Shown one piece after another: positions 1 through 8,029 of a stretch of 64,000 nucleotides of DNA. How positions within the stretch are numbered: the stretch's first letter is position 1; each line of letters begins with the position of its first letter. The stretch covers positions 248,001-312,000 of the forward strand of contig CAYUJU010000001.1 in the NCBI GenBank assembly GCA_964445115.1, in the 5' to 3' direction. The notes under the pieces are model-generated. The model was given only the letters and a program-made list of their open reading frames with translations, made no database searches and had not been told where the DNA came from. The position numbers were made by a program, and so were the translations under genes. Origin of the DNA: CAIJXJ01 sp964445115 (GTDB lineage Bacteria > Pseudomonadota > Gammaproteobacteria > Burkholderiales > Methylophilaceae).

Positions 1-1
1 T

Positions 2-745
2 CCGATCGTGCCACACCACTTCGACTTCAGCTTTCCGCTCGACCTGCAAGGCATGAGCACGCTGGCCATCACCCCCAGCGGCAACCAGACCGCGATGACA
101 TTGAAATCCCCGTGGCCGCACCCCTCGTTCGGCGGCGCATATCTGCCACGCCAGCGTCAGGTCGACGACACCGGATTCAGCGCCTCCTGGCTGGTCACCA
201 ACCTCGCCCGCAACAACGCGGCTCAGCCGGGCAGCAATACGATGGCCGCCGGCGACCGGTTTTCCGTCGAATTCATCGACCCGGTCAACGTTTACCTGAT
301 GTCGGAACGTGCCGTGAAATACGGCGTGATGTTCGTGGTGCTGATGTTCACCTCGTTCTTCCTGTTCGAGGTCCTGAAAGGCCTGCGCATCCACCCGATG
401 CAATACCTGCTGGTCGGCCTGGCCATGGCTATGTTTTTCCTGCTCATCATCAGCCTGTCGGAACACATCCCCTTCTGGATGGCCTACGTCGCCTCGGGCA
501 CCGCGTGCGTCGCGCTGATCGGCATCTATCTCGCCGGCGTGCTGAAAAACCGCACCCCTGCCCTGGCATTCTCCAGCAGCATCGCGTTGCTCTATGCCGT
601 ACTCTACGGCGTGCTGCAGTCTGAAGATAACGCACTGTTGATGGGTGCTGTCCTCCTGTTCACGGCGCTGGCCGGGGTCATGCTGCTGACGCGCAGAATG
701 GACTGGTACCGACTGAGTGAACCGGCAGACGCACAAGCGATCTGA
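2..745 (+). CDS. creD: CreD family inner membrane protein (5' truncated by window edge)
   Basis: The reading frame is open from the first bases, so only the C-terminal half of a roughly 450-residue family is present. The visible part holds a soluble periplasmic stretch (about residues 1-95) that includes the family-like phrase FSFPLDLQGMSTL. Five hydrophobic helices follow, starting near KYGVMFVVLMFTSFFLFEVL and ending before the RRMDWYRL tail. CreD is an inner membrane protein controlled by the CreBC two-component system in enterobacteria and linked there to envelope integrity and colicin/beta-lactam phenotypes; its biochemical role is unknown. The GTG at 8 is internal to the frame and not a convincing start. 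No creB or creC is visible here. Confidence 0.88.
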   Translation, partial: PIVPHHFDFSFPLDLQGMSTLAITPSGNQTAMTLKSPWPHPSFGGAYLPRQRQVDDTGFSASWLVTNLARNNAAQPGSNTMAAGDRFSVEFIDPVNVYLMSERAVKYGVMFVVLMFTSFFLFEVLKGLRIHPMQYLLVGLAMAMFFLLIISLSEHIPFWMAYVASGTACVALIGIYLAGVLKNRTPALAFSSSIALLYAVLYGVLQSEDNALLMGAVLLFTALAGVMLLTRRMDWYRLSEPADAQAI

Positions 746-752
746 CCACGGG

Positions 753-796
753 TAAAATCTCGCATTGCATGCAATTCGGGCGGTCCGGTACCGCCC
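753..796 (+). promoter_or_regulatory. Possible -10 box, perfect 12-bp palindrome and hairpin before the DUF4139 gene
   Basis: The gap between creD and the DUF4139 gene holds three small elements: TAAAAT at 753-758, the perfect palindrome ATTGCATGCAAT at 764-775, and a hairpin with arms GGGCGG (778-783) and CCGCCC (791-796) and a 7-nt loop. No clear -35 hexamer lies 16-18 bp upstream of TAAAAT. The hairpin has no T-run directly behind it, so it is at best a weak creD terminator. It may instead be part of the leader that precedes the AAGGAAA ribosome site and the ATG at 822. Confidence 0.3.
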
Positions 797-821
797 GCTT
801 CCACTTTAAAAAGGAAACGTC

Positions 822-2261
822 ATGTCCACCCCATTGCAAGCGCTTGTCGTCGGCTGCCTCCTGTCTTCACTCCCGGTCATGGCAGCAGAAGAATCCGCCA
901 GCACCCTGCAAGATCAGTCCAGCGTCGCGGTGACCATCTACAACGAAAACCTGGCCCTGATCAAAGACCAGCGCAACATCCGCCTGAACGCCGGCCAGAA
1001 CACGCTGGCGTTCCGTGACGTCAGCGCCCGGATGCGCCCTGAGACGGCCTTGCTGAGGAGCCTTTCCAACCCCGGTAAGCTGTCCGTCGTGGAACAGAAT
1101 TTCGATTTCGATTTGCTGACGCCGCAAAAGCTGCTGGAGAAATACGTCGGCAAGACCGTCAACGTGATCCGCACCAACCCTGCCACCGGCACCGAGACGA
1201 CGGAACAGGCCCTGGTGCTGGCCGCCAACAACGGTGTGGTGATGAAGATCGGCGACCGCGTCGAGACCGGTCTTCCCGGCCGTATCGTCTACCCCGACGT
1301 ACCCGCCAACCTGCGGGATCGCCCGACGCTGGTTATGTCCCTCAGCAATCAGGGAAGCGCCACCCACGACGTCGAACTCGCCTACCTGACGGGCGGCTTG
1401 TCATGGAAGGCGGATTACGTCGCTGAACTGAACGCGGCCGATGACAAACTCGACCTGTCGGGCTGGGTCACGCTAACCAACACCAGCGGCGCGAGCTATC
1501 GCAACGCCAGACTGCAACTGGTCGCCGGCGACGTCAATCTGGTGCGCCAGACTGCGCCGGCGAGCGTCGGGGCCATGCGCAAGATGGCGATGCAGGAATC
1601 CGTCATGGCCGATGCCATGTCGCAGGAAGGCCTGCTGGAATACCACCTCTACACGCTCGACCGTCCCACCACCCTCGCCGAAAACCAGACCAAGCAGGTG
1701 TCCCTTCTCTCCGCCACGGGGATTCCGGCACGCAAGGAACTGCTGCTGCGCGGCGCCGATTACTACTACCAGTCCAGCCACGGCGATCTGGGCCAGAAAA
1801 TGAAGGTCGGCGTGTTCGTCGAATTCGACAACAAGGAAGCCAGCCGCCTGGGCCTGCCGCTCCCCAAGGGCGTGATCCGGGTCTACAAGAAGGATAGCGG
1901 CGGCAACGCGCAGTTCGTCGGCGAAGACAGCATCGACCACACGCCCAAGAACGAGAAGGTCCGCCTCAAACTGGGCGAATCCTTCGACGTCACGGCAGAC
2001 AAGAAGCAGACCGATTTCAAGAAACTCGGCGGCAACGGCAAATACAACTACGTGTTTGAAAGCGCCTATGAAATCGTGCTGAAAAACGCCAAGAAAGAGG
2101 CCATGACCGTCACCGTGCAGGAGCCCATGCCCGGCGACTGGAAAATCCTCAACGCCAGCCACCCGCACACCAAGGGCGCCAGCAACACGGCCACCTGGCA
2201 GATCACCGTCCCACCGGAAGGCAAGACCACCCTAACCTACCGCGCGCAGGTGAGGTACTGA
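822..2261 (+). CDS. DUF4139 domain-containing secreted protein
   Basis: The product has 479 residues and a clear N-terminal signal peptide, hydrophobic core LVVGCLLSSLPVMA with cleavage expected after ALA-like VMAA. The mature protein shows the phrases VTIYNENLALIKDQR and FRDVSARMRPETALL near the start, a central beta-rich domain (LAYLTGGLSWKADYVAELN), and a C-terminal part ending TLTYRAQVRY. These are typical of DUF4139 proteins in proteobacteria, which are predicted to be periplasmic or surface-exposed and have no established activity. A good AAGGAAA site precedes the start. Its TGA overlaps the ATG of the next gene (TGATG), so the two are coupled. Function is not known. Confidence 0.85.
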   Translation: MSTPLQALVVGCLLSSLPVMAAEESASTLQDQSSVAVTIYNENLALIKDQRNIRLNAGQNTLAFRDVSARMRPETALLRSLSNPGKLSVVEQNFDFDLLTPQKLLEKYVGKTVNVIRTNPATGTETTEQALVLAANNGVVMKIGDRVETGLPGRIVYPDVPANLRDRPTLVMSLSNQGSATHDVELAYLTGGLSWKADYVAELNAADDKLDLSGWVTLTNTSGASYRNARLQLVAGDVNLVRQTAPASVGAMRKMAMQESVMADAMSQEGLLEYHLYTLDRPTTLAENQTKQVSLLSATGIPARKELLLRGADYYYQSSHGDLGQKMKVGVFVEFDNKEASRLGLPLPKGVIRVYKKDSGGNAQFVGEDSIDHTPKNEKVRLKLGESFDVTADKKQTDFKKLGGNGKYNYVFESAYEIVLKNAKKEAMTVTVQEPMPGDWKILNASHPHTKGASNTATWQITVPPEGKTTLTYRAQVRY

Positions 2262-2971
2262 TGGCGCACGGCACGCTCTACCTGATCCCGGTCACGCTGG
2301 GAGACGACCAGATCGGCAAGGCACTTCCCCCGGACGTGGTGGCACTTGCACAAGGCCTGGAAACCTTCGTCGTGGAAAGCGAAAAAACGGCACGCCGTTT
2401 CCTCGGGGCGATCAAGACCGCCATACCCGTTCGCGAACTGACTCTGCTGACCCTGAACGAACATACGACGGAAAAAGAACTGCCATCCCTGCTGGCACCC
2501 TTGCTCGAAGGGCGTGACGTGGGCCTGATGAGCGAGGCCGGCTGCCCCGGCGTGGCTGATCCCGGCGCACATCTGGTCGCACTGGCGCATCGCAGAGGCA
2601 TCCGCGTGGCGCCGCTGGTCGGACCGTCGTCCATCCTGCTCGGCCTGATGGCGTCCGGGCTGGACGGCCAGCGTTTCACCTTCCTGGGCTACCTGCCTAG
2701 CGAGAAAGGCGCGCGCGGCCAGAAACTCCGGGAAATCGAACAGGCCTCGCGCAAGCAGCGCGAAACGCAGATCTTCATCGAAACACCCTATCGCAATCAG
2801 CACATGCTGGAAGACCTGCTCGCCACCTGCCACCCGGAAACCCGCTTGTGCGTAGCCTGCAACGTCAGCCTGGCCTCGGAACTGATCGTCAGCAAAACGA
2901 TAGCGGAATGGAAAAAAGGAACCCTACCAGACCTGCACAAGCAGCCGACAGTGTTTTTACTGCTTGCCTAA
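2261..2971 (+). CDS. RsmI-like SAM-dependent methyltransferase (tetrapyrrole methylase fold)
   Basis: At 236 residues it is shorter than true RsmI (about 285). It begins GTLYLIPVTLGD, matching the first strand of the fold, and has the SAM-site phrase LMSEAGCPGVADPGA, the second loop VGPSSILLGLMASGL, and FIETPYRNQHMLEDLL. RsmI 2'-O-methylates C1402 of 16S rRNA. Many proteobacteria also carry this shorter paralogue, usually annotated only as a SAM-dependent methyltransferase, and the sequence fits that paralogue better. Substrate is therefore unknown. It is translationally coupled to the DUF4139 gene and its 3' end overlaps the convergent cyclase gene by 15 bp. Confidence 0.8.
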   Translation: MAHGTLYLIPVTLGDDQIGKALPPDVVALAQGLETFVVESEKTARRFLGAIKTAIPVRELTLLTLNEHTTEKELPSLLAPLLEGRDVGLMSEAGCPGVADPGAHLVALAHRRGIRVAPLVGPSSILLGLMASGLDGQRFTFLGYLPSEKGARGQKLREIEQASRKQRETQIFIETPYRNQHMLEDLLATCHPETRLCVACNVSLASELIVSKTIAEWKKGTLPDLHKQPTVFLLLA

Positions 2972-4219
2972 CAGCAGGAAGGCCTCGACCTCACCCTTCC
3001 CCTTGATGTTGATCAAACCACGCCGTTCCAGCGAGAAGCGGTTTTTCAGAAGCTGATAGGTCGTTTCCGTGACCTGCACCGCGTTGGGAATACCGTACTG
3101 CTCCATGCGGCTGGCCATGTTGACCGTATCGCCCCAGAGGTCGTAGCTGAACTTGGTGTTGCCGATCACCCCCGCGATCACCGGGCCACTGTTGATGCCG
3201 ACGCGCATGAGGAGCGTCTTACCGGTCAGGGTGGAAACCTCCTGCAACACTTGTTGCATTTCCAGCGCCATATCGGCCATCGCCACAGCATGATCTTCTC
3301 GCCAGTTTGGCGCACCAGACACCACCATGTAGGCATCACCGATGGTTTTGATCTTCTCCAGCCCATACTTCTCGACCAGGCGATCGAAGCGAGAGAACAC
3401 CTGATTCAATAGTTCGACCAATTCTGCTGCCGGCATCCCCGCAGAGATGTGCGTAAAATCGACCAGATCGGCAAACAGGATGGTGACCGAATCGTAGCTG
3501 TCAGCAATCCGGCTCTCGTTGTTCTTCAGGCGATCGGCGATCGACTTTGGCATGATGTTAAGCAGCAGACGATCGGACTTCGCCTGCTCGAGCTCAAGCA
3601 ACTGGTTCTTCTCATCCAGAAGGCGCATGATCCGCGTTTTTTGCGCCTCGAAATAACGCATGACGAAATACAGGATGCTGGCCACGCCGCACACGTTCAT
3701 GAGGAAGAACGCCTGCTTGGTGTGCTTGGGAATCGGCAAGGCATAAGCCGCGAACATGTCGTTCATCCCCCAGGAAACCAGCGCTAGGCCGAAGAACAAC
3801 AGAAACCATGGGGTCGACTGGCGCGTGCCCAGGATCATCAGGGCACCGACCGGCGACAGAATCGCCCAGATCGCCACCCCGCTGGAGGCCTCAAACCCAC
3901 CGATGATCCACTGCATGAAAAACGGCATCACCAGTAGCATCACCAACTGGGTAAAGGTCGAATACTCGAACTTCCGGTATCGATAGAAAATCCAGAGGCT
4001 GATGTAGGAAACCAGGATATAGGCGTAAGGAAAAAGCGCCATGAAGGCGTACGCCTCGCCCAAGTCCGACAGCGCAAAAATCCAGAAAATGCTGATCAGG
4101 CTCTCTGCCAGTACCAGAAGCCCCAATACGATGCGCCCGACCAGGATGGCCGGGGGATTGTGCAGGTGGTGCCACAGATCGGAGAAGTACCGGGTGGCGG
4201 ATTTCAGGCCCAATGTCAT
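2957..4219 (-). CDS. Membrane-anchored class III adenylate cyclase
   Basis: The 420-residue protein has about six hydrophobic helices in residues 25-190, a short coiled linker (about 193-225) and a C-terminal class III cyclase domain (about 240-418). Both metal aspartates are present: D251 in FADLVDFT and D295 in KTIGDAYMVVSG. The residues that read the base are of the adenine type, K291 (guanylate cyclases have Glu) and D360 in FSYDLWGDT (guanylate cyclases have Cys). Transition-state residues N367 and R371 lie in NMASRM. It should therefore make cAMP at the membrane. It is monocistronic and converges on the methylase gene. The stimulus sensed by the membrane part is unknown. Confidence 0.9.
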   Translation of the reverse strand: MTLGLKSATRYFSDLWHHLHNPPAILVGRIVLGLLVLAESLISIFWIFALSDLGEAYAFMALFPYAYILVSYISLWIFYRYRKFEYSTFTQLVMLLVMPFFMQWIIGGFEASSGVAIWAILSPVGALMILGTRQSTPWFLLFFGLALVSWGMNDMFAAYALPIPKHTKQAFFLMNVCGVASILYFVMRYFEAQKTRIMRLLDEKNQLLELEQAKSDRLLLNIMPKSIADRLKNNESRIADSYDSVTILFADLVDFTHISAGMPAAELVELLNQVFSRFDRLVEKYGLEKIKTIGDAYMVVSGAPNWREDHAVAMADMALEMQQVLQEVSTLTGKTLLMRVGINSGPVIAGVIGNTKFSYDLWGDTVNMASRMEQYGIPNAVQVTETTYQLLKNRFSLERRGLINIKGKGEVEAFLLLGKQ

Positions 4220-4260
4220 GTAAGGTTGTGGTCCGTGTTGCGCGTACTGACTTGCCGATC

Positions 4261-4288
4261 ACTATACCGTATTTATGGGCGTGTTCAA
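4261..4288 (-). promoter_or_regulatory. Putative sigma-70 promoter of the adenylate cyclase gene
   Basis: Read on the minus strand, TTGAAC (4288-4283) and TATAGT (4266-4261) are separated by 16 bp. Transcription would begin near 4254, leaving a leader of about 35 nt before the cyclase ATG at 4219. No other promoter-like pair was found between the gene and the SRP RNA. Confidence 0.45.
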
Positions 4289-4372
4289 CCGCAAGCGCGC
4301 AAGGATGACGCCTCGCAAAAATTAAACCCGCCAGCCACGCGCGGGCATCAGGGAATTGAGGTAGAATGTGCA

Positions 4373-4473
4373 TCGGCGGGCCTCCCCGCATTGCAAGATA
4401 GCCAACCTGGTCAGGTCCGGAAGGAAGCAGCCACAACTATTGAAGCAAGTGCCGGGGGTTAGGCTCGCCCCCT
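4373..4473 (+). ncRNA. ffs: Signal recognition particle RNA (bacterial small type, 4.5S)
   Basis: The universally conserved SRP core GGTCAGGTCCGGAAGGAAGC lies at 4409-4428 and is followed by AGCC; it contains the GGAA tetraloop and the Ffh-binding internal loops. The outer stem is visible as GGCGGGCC (4376-4383) pairing with GGCTCGCC (4462-4469), and CCCCGCA near 4384 faces TGCCGGGG at 4450. A run of T follows at 4478-4483 and can end transcription. A TAGAAT box at 4362-4367 would place the start near 4373; no good -35 is seen. The RNA pairs with Ffh to target nascent membrane proteins. Its position directly before dnaX is common in proteobacteria. Exact ends are estimates. Confidence 0.95.
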
Positions 4474-4523
4474 CGCGTTTTTTCAGCTAAAGTTCAGGCT
4501 TCGTTTCACACTCCGAACACTCC

Positions 4524-6209
4524 ATGAGCTATCAGGTCCTAGCGCGCAAATGGCGCCCCAAGTCGTTCCAGGAACTGGTCGGCCAGGAACATGTCGTACG
4601 TGCCCTTTCCAACGCGCTGGAACAGCAGCGCCTGCACCATGCCTACCTGTTCACCGGCACCCGTGGCGTGGGCAAGACCACCCTCGCCCGCATCCTCGCC
4701 AAATCGCTGAACTGCGAGACCGGCATCACCGCAACCCCTTGTGGCGTCTGTACCGCCTGTACCGAGATCGACAAGGGTCGCTACGTAGACATGCTGGAAG
4801 TCGACGCGGCCTCGAACACCAAGGTCGACCAGATGCGCGACCTGCTGGAAAACGCCCAGTACGCCCCGACCGTCGGCCGCTTCAAGGTCTTCATCATCGA
4901 CGAAGTGCACATGCTCTCTACTTCGTCCTTCAACGCCATGCTGAAGACGCTGGAAGAACCTCCTGCGCACGTCAAGTTCATCCTGGCGACCACCGACCCG
5001 CAGAAAATGCCGGTCACCGTCCTGTCACGCTGCCTGCAGTTCAACCTGCGCCAGATGCCGGTCGCCTCGATCACGGAACACCTGCACAAGGTGCTGTCCC
5101 GCGAAAACATCCAGACCGAAGGCGCCGCCCTGCAACTGATTGCACGCGCCGCTTCCGGCAGCATGCGCGACGCACTTTCCCTGCTGGATCAGGCCATCGC
5201 CTACGGCGCCGGCGCCGTGCAGGAAGGCGAAGTACGCGCCATGCTGGGCGCCATCGACCAAAGCTATTTGTTCAACCTGCTGGAGGCGCTGGCCAGAAAA
5301 GATGGCGCGGGGATGATCCGCATCGCCCAGGGCATGGAAGAACGCAGCCTTTCCTTTGAAACCGCGCTGGGCGAACTCGCCCTGTTGCTGCATCAGGTCG
5401 CGCTGGCGCAATCCGTCCCGCAGGCCATTCCGGCCGAACTGCCGGAACGCCCACAAATCCTGGCACTGGCCAACCAGTTCACGCCGGAAGACACCCAGCT
5501 CTACTATCAGATTGCCCTGCTGGGACGCCGTGACATCGGCCTGGCGCCGGACGAATTCGCCGGCTTCAGCATGTGCCTGTTGCGCATGCTCGCCTTCGCC
5601 CCCGGCGAAACCGCCCCGCGCGAAAACCGCCCCGCGCCACAGGAAAAACCTGCCAGCCCGCCTGCCCCAGCCCCGGTCGCTACACCGCAGGTGCGTGAAA
5701 CGCCTGCGGCACCGGTGGTGCCGGCTCCTGAAGCACAGCCGAAAGAAACCATCGTCGACAAGCTGCAGGTGATCCAGCAGGCCGTGGCCGAAACCCGCGC
5801 CTCGGGCAACGCCACGATCACCTTCGACGGCAACTGGCGTGTGTTGGTCGATCAACTCAAGCTGGGCGGCATGGCCAAGATGCTGGCGCAGAATTGTGAA
5901 CTGGTCGAATTCACAGGCAACCGCATGCGCCTGTCCGTGCCGCAGAACCAGAAACATCTGCTGGACCCCATTTACCAGGAAAAACTGCGTGCCACGCTGA
6001 AAGAGCACTTCGGCCCGCAACTGCAGGTACAGATCGAAAGCGGCGGTGCCGTTGGCGGCAACACCCCCGCCCAGCAAATCGGACGGGAAAAAGCCGAACG
6101 GCAATCGCAAGCGGAACAATCGATACAGAACGATCCCTTCGTGCGCGACCTGATCGACAGCTTCGGCGCGACCATCGTCCCCTCCAGTATCAAACCCATC
6201 CAACAGTAG
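4524..6209 (+). CDS. dnaX: DNA polymerase III subunits gamma and tau
   Basis: The 561-residue clamp-loader ATPase has Walker A GTRGVGKT near residue 45, a four-cysteine zinc site (CETG...C-x2-C-x2-C, about residues 64-79), the DEVH Walker B and the SRC sensor motif (VLSRCLQF). A collar domain follows, then a Pro/Ala-rich linker (about residues 370-405) and a C-terminal tau part. It is shorter than E. coli tau (643). No A-AAA-AAG-type slippery site was found near the domain III boundary, so only the full-length form can be predicted. It heads a dnaX-ybaB-recR operon, 12 bp before ybaB. Confidence 0.97.
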   Translation: MSYQVLARKWRPKSFQELVGQEHVVRALSNALEQQRLHHAYLFTGTRGVGKTTLARILAKSLNCETGITATPCGVCTACTEIDKGRYVDMLEVDAASNTKVDQMRDLLENAQYAPTVGRFKVFIIDEVHMLSTSSFNAMLKTLEEPPAHVKFILATTDPQKMPVTVLSRCLQFNLRQMPVASITEHLHKVLSRENIQTEGAALQLIARAASGSMRDALSLLDQAIAYGAGAVQEGEVRAMLGAIDQSYLFNLLEALARKDGAGMIRIAQGMEERSLSFETALGELALLLHQVALAQSVPQAIPAELPERPQILALANQFTPEDTQLYYQIALLGRRDIGLAPDEFAGFSMCLLRMLAFAPGETAPRENRPAPQEKPASPPAPAPVATPQVRETPAAPVVPAPEAQPKETIVDKLQVIQQAVAETRASGNATITFDGNWRVLVDQLKLGGMAKMLAQNCELVEFTGNRMRLSVPQNQKHLLDPIYQEKLRATLKEHFGPQLQVQIESGGAVGGNTPAQQIGREKAERQSQAEQSIQNDPFVRDLIDSFGATIVPSSIKPIQQ

Positions 6210-6221
6210 GAGTTCAGCACC

Positions 6222-6548
6222 ATGATGAAAGGTGGCTTGGGCAACCTGATGAAACAGGCCCAGCAAATGCAGGAAAACATGAAACGCGCCCAGGACGAAC
6301 TGGGCAAGATCGAAGTCGAAGGCCAATCCGGGTCCGGCATGGTCAAGCTGGTGATGACCTGCAAGCATGAGGTCAAGCGCGTCTCGATCGACGAATCGCT
6401 GCTTTCCGACGACAAGGAAATGCTGGAAGACCTGATCGCGCTAGCCATCAACGATGCCGTGCGCAAGGTCGAGACCACCACCCAGGAGAAAATGGGTGGC
6501 GTCATGGCTGGCATGCCGATCCCGCCGGGCATGAAACTCCCGTTCTAA
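6222..6548 (+). CDS. YbaB/EbfC family nucleoid-associated protein
   Basis: The 108-residue product starts MMKGGLGNLMKQAQQMQENM and ends VMAGMPIPPGMKLPF, both hallmarks of YbaB/EbfC. These small dimeric proteins bind DNA with little sequence preference and influence nucleoid structure. The middle stretch GSGMVKLVMTCKHEVKRVSIDESLL gives the beta sheet of the fold. The gene sits between dnaX and recR, its usual place, 12 bp after dnaX and 6 bp before recR, and is surely cotranscribed with them. The first ATG of an ATGATG pair is used here; either is possible. Confidence 0.95.
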   Translation: MMKGGLGNLMKQAQQMQENMKRAQDELGKIEVEGQSGSGMVKLVMTCKHEVKRVSIDESLLSDDKEMLEDLIALAINDAVRKVETTTQEKMGGVMAGMPIPPGMKLPF

Positions 6549-6554
6549 GCCTGC

Positions 6555-7157
6555 ATGATGAAAAACCCGCCGGCACTCGAGCATCTGGTCGAGGCGCTAC
6601 GCTGCCTGCCCGGTGTGGGCCCCAAGTCCGCCCTGCGCATGACCTACCACCTGCTGCAGCGCGACCGCACCGGCGCCGCCAACCTCGCCAATGCTTTGCA
6701 GAGTGCCCTGCATCAGGTTGGACATTGCAGCCTCTGCAACAACTTCAGCGAAGCCCCGATCTGCGAGCTGTGCGCAGGCGGCAAGCGCGATGCAAGACTG
6801 TTATGCGTCGTCGAAATGCCCACCGATCTGCTGATGCTGGAGCAGACGCACACCTACCACGGCATGTATTTCGTGCTGATGGGACGCCTGTCTCCGCTGG
6901 ACGGCGTCGGCCCAAAGGAAATCCACCTCGATCGCCTGTTAAAGCGGGCTCAGGATGGTGTTGTGGAAGAAATTATCCTCGCCACCAACTACACGGTGGA
7001 AGGCGAAGCAACGGCGCATTACGTCAGCGAACTACTCAAGGCGCGGGGTCTCAAGGTCAGCCGCATCGCACGCGGCCTGCCGATGGGTGGCGAGATCGAA
7101 CATGTCGACAGCGGCACGCTGGCACAGGCCATGATGGAACGGAGAGCGGTCAAATAG
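6555..7157 (+). CDS. recR: Recombination protein RecR
   Basis: The 200-residue protein has all RecR parts: an N-terminal helix-hairpin-helix (LRCLPGVGPKSALRM), a four-cysteine zinc finger (CSLCNNFSEAPICELC, about residues 57-72), a Toprim domain starting LLCVVEMPTDLLMLE, and the C-terminal ARGLPMGGEIEHVDSGTL segment. RecR forms a ring with RecO/RecF that loads RecA at gapped DNA. It is the last gene of the dnaX-ybaB-recR operon. Its start follows ybaB by 6 bp. Confidence 0.97.
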   Translation: MMKNPPALEHLVEALRCLPGVGPKSALRMTYHLLQRDRTGAANLANALQSALHQVGHCSLCNNFSEAPICELCAGGKRDARLLCVVEMPTDLLMLEQTHTYHGMYFVLMGRLSPLDGVGPKEIHLDRLLKRAQDGVVEEIILATNYTVEGEATAHYVSELLKARGLKVSRIARGLPMGGEIEHVDSGTLAQAMMERRAVK

Positions 7158-7170
7158 CCCTCGACTGGCG

Positions 7171-7359
7171 ATGTCGTCTCGGCCTCACCACTGGAATCCG
7201 CCGGCCACCAAAGGCATGCTGGTGGAAGGCCTGTGCTATCCCCTTCTCACCAGGACATGCGCCCGTTGCGGTCGACAGCAGCGGGAAGTGTTCGATCCTC
7301 GCAGTCAAAGCGTTCGCTGGACAGACGAGCCATCCAGCAACACGCCTCAAAACCGCTAA
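7171..7359 (+). CDS. Possible 62-residue ORF after recR (doubtful)
   Basis: The 206-bp gap between recR and the convergent gph gene holds an ATG-started frame whose product contains TCARCGRQQREVF and is fairly polar. A 73-codon frame lies on the opposite strand of the same region. I do not recognise either. No ribosome site stands out before the ATG at 7171; a later ATG at 7216 (MLVEGLCYPLL) is an alternative. The stretch may simply be non-coding or a decayed gene. Confidence 0.2.
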   Translation: MSSRPHHWNPPATKGMLVEGLCYPLLTRTCARCGRQQREVFDPRSQSVRWTDEPSSNTPQNR

Positions 7360-7363
7360 AGAT

Positions 7364-8029
7364 CTACACAATGCCGAGCAGGCGTTTCAGTTCCGACGGG
7401 GTATCGATCATGACTTCTGCCCCCCAGGCTTCCGGCTGATCCTGATCGTCCAGGTAGCCGTAACGCGCCAGCACCGTGCGCATGCCGGCCGCCTTGCCCG
7501 CCTGAATGTCACGCTCGGCATCGCCGACGTAAATGCATCCTGCCGGCACGGTATCCGCAATCTCACAGGCCATCAGCAGGGTGTCGGGATGCGGTTTGGG
7601 GCGCGGGGCATCGTCCCCGCTGACGACACAGGAAGCGCGTGCCTCCAGCCCCATGGCCTGCATCAGGGGTTGAGTAAAGCGCCGCGGCTTGTTCGTCACG
7701 ACTCCCCACTTCAAGCCAGCCGCTTCAATCGCCCCAAGCACCTCGGCAATCCCATCGAACATCACCGGCGACTGGGTAAACACTTGGTCATACAGATCGA
7801 GATACTCGACGCGCATCGCTTCGAAATCCGGATGCTCTGGCGTGAGGCCGAAGCCAATCCCCAGCAGGCCCCTGGAGCCGTGCGAAGCGTAAGGGCGAAT
7901 GGTCGCCAAGGGCAACGCGGCCAGTCCGTGACGTTCGCGCTGCATGTTCAGCGCCAGGCCCAAATCCGGCGCAGTATCGACCAGAGTGCCGTCCAGGTCG
8001 AACAGCACCGCCTGCAAACGATCCCTCAT
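7364..8029 (-). CDS. gph: Phosphoglycolate phosphatase (HAD superfamily)
   Basis: The 221-residue product begins MRDRLQAVLFDLDGTLVDTA, where the DLDGTLVDT motif carries the nucleophile and acid aspartates of HAD phosphatases. It also has the VTNKPRRF motif II, the lysine in PKPHPD, and YVGDAERDIQAGKAAGM as motif IV. Gph removes 2-phosphoglycolate produced by repair of oxidised DNA ends. The ATG at 8029 was chosen because it overlaps the ubiG stop as ATGA (8026-8029); a longer in-frame extension would run deep into ubiG. In betaproteobacteria ubiG and gph are usually adjacent, as here. Confidence 0.93.
   Translation of the reverse strand: MRDRLQAVLFDLDGTLVDTAPDLGLALNMQRERHGLAALPLATIRPYASHGSRGLLGIGFGLTPEHPDFEAMRVEYLDLYDQVFTQSPVMFDGIAEVLGAIEAAGLKWGVVTNKPRRFTQPLMQAMGLEARASCVVSGDDAPRPKPHPDTLLMACEIADTVPAGCIYVGDAERDIQAGKAAGMRTVLARYGYLDDQDQPEAWGAEVMIDTPSELKRLLGIV

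Noticed and set aside
5600..5680. Search for a programmed frameshift (tau/gamma) site in dnaX
   Set aside because: The A-rich stretch near 5641 reads GAA AAA in frame and does not fit the X-XXY-YYZ pattern; no stable hairpin was seen behind it.
5025..6368. 447-codon minus-strand frame opposite dnaX and ybaB
   Set aside because: Composition is that of an antisense shadow (His, Gln, Phe and Ala-rich) and the plus-strand genes are certain.
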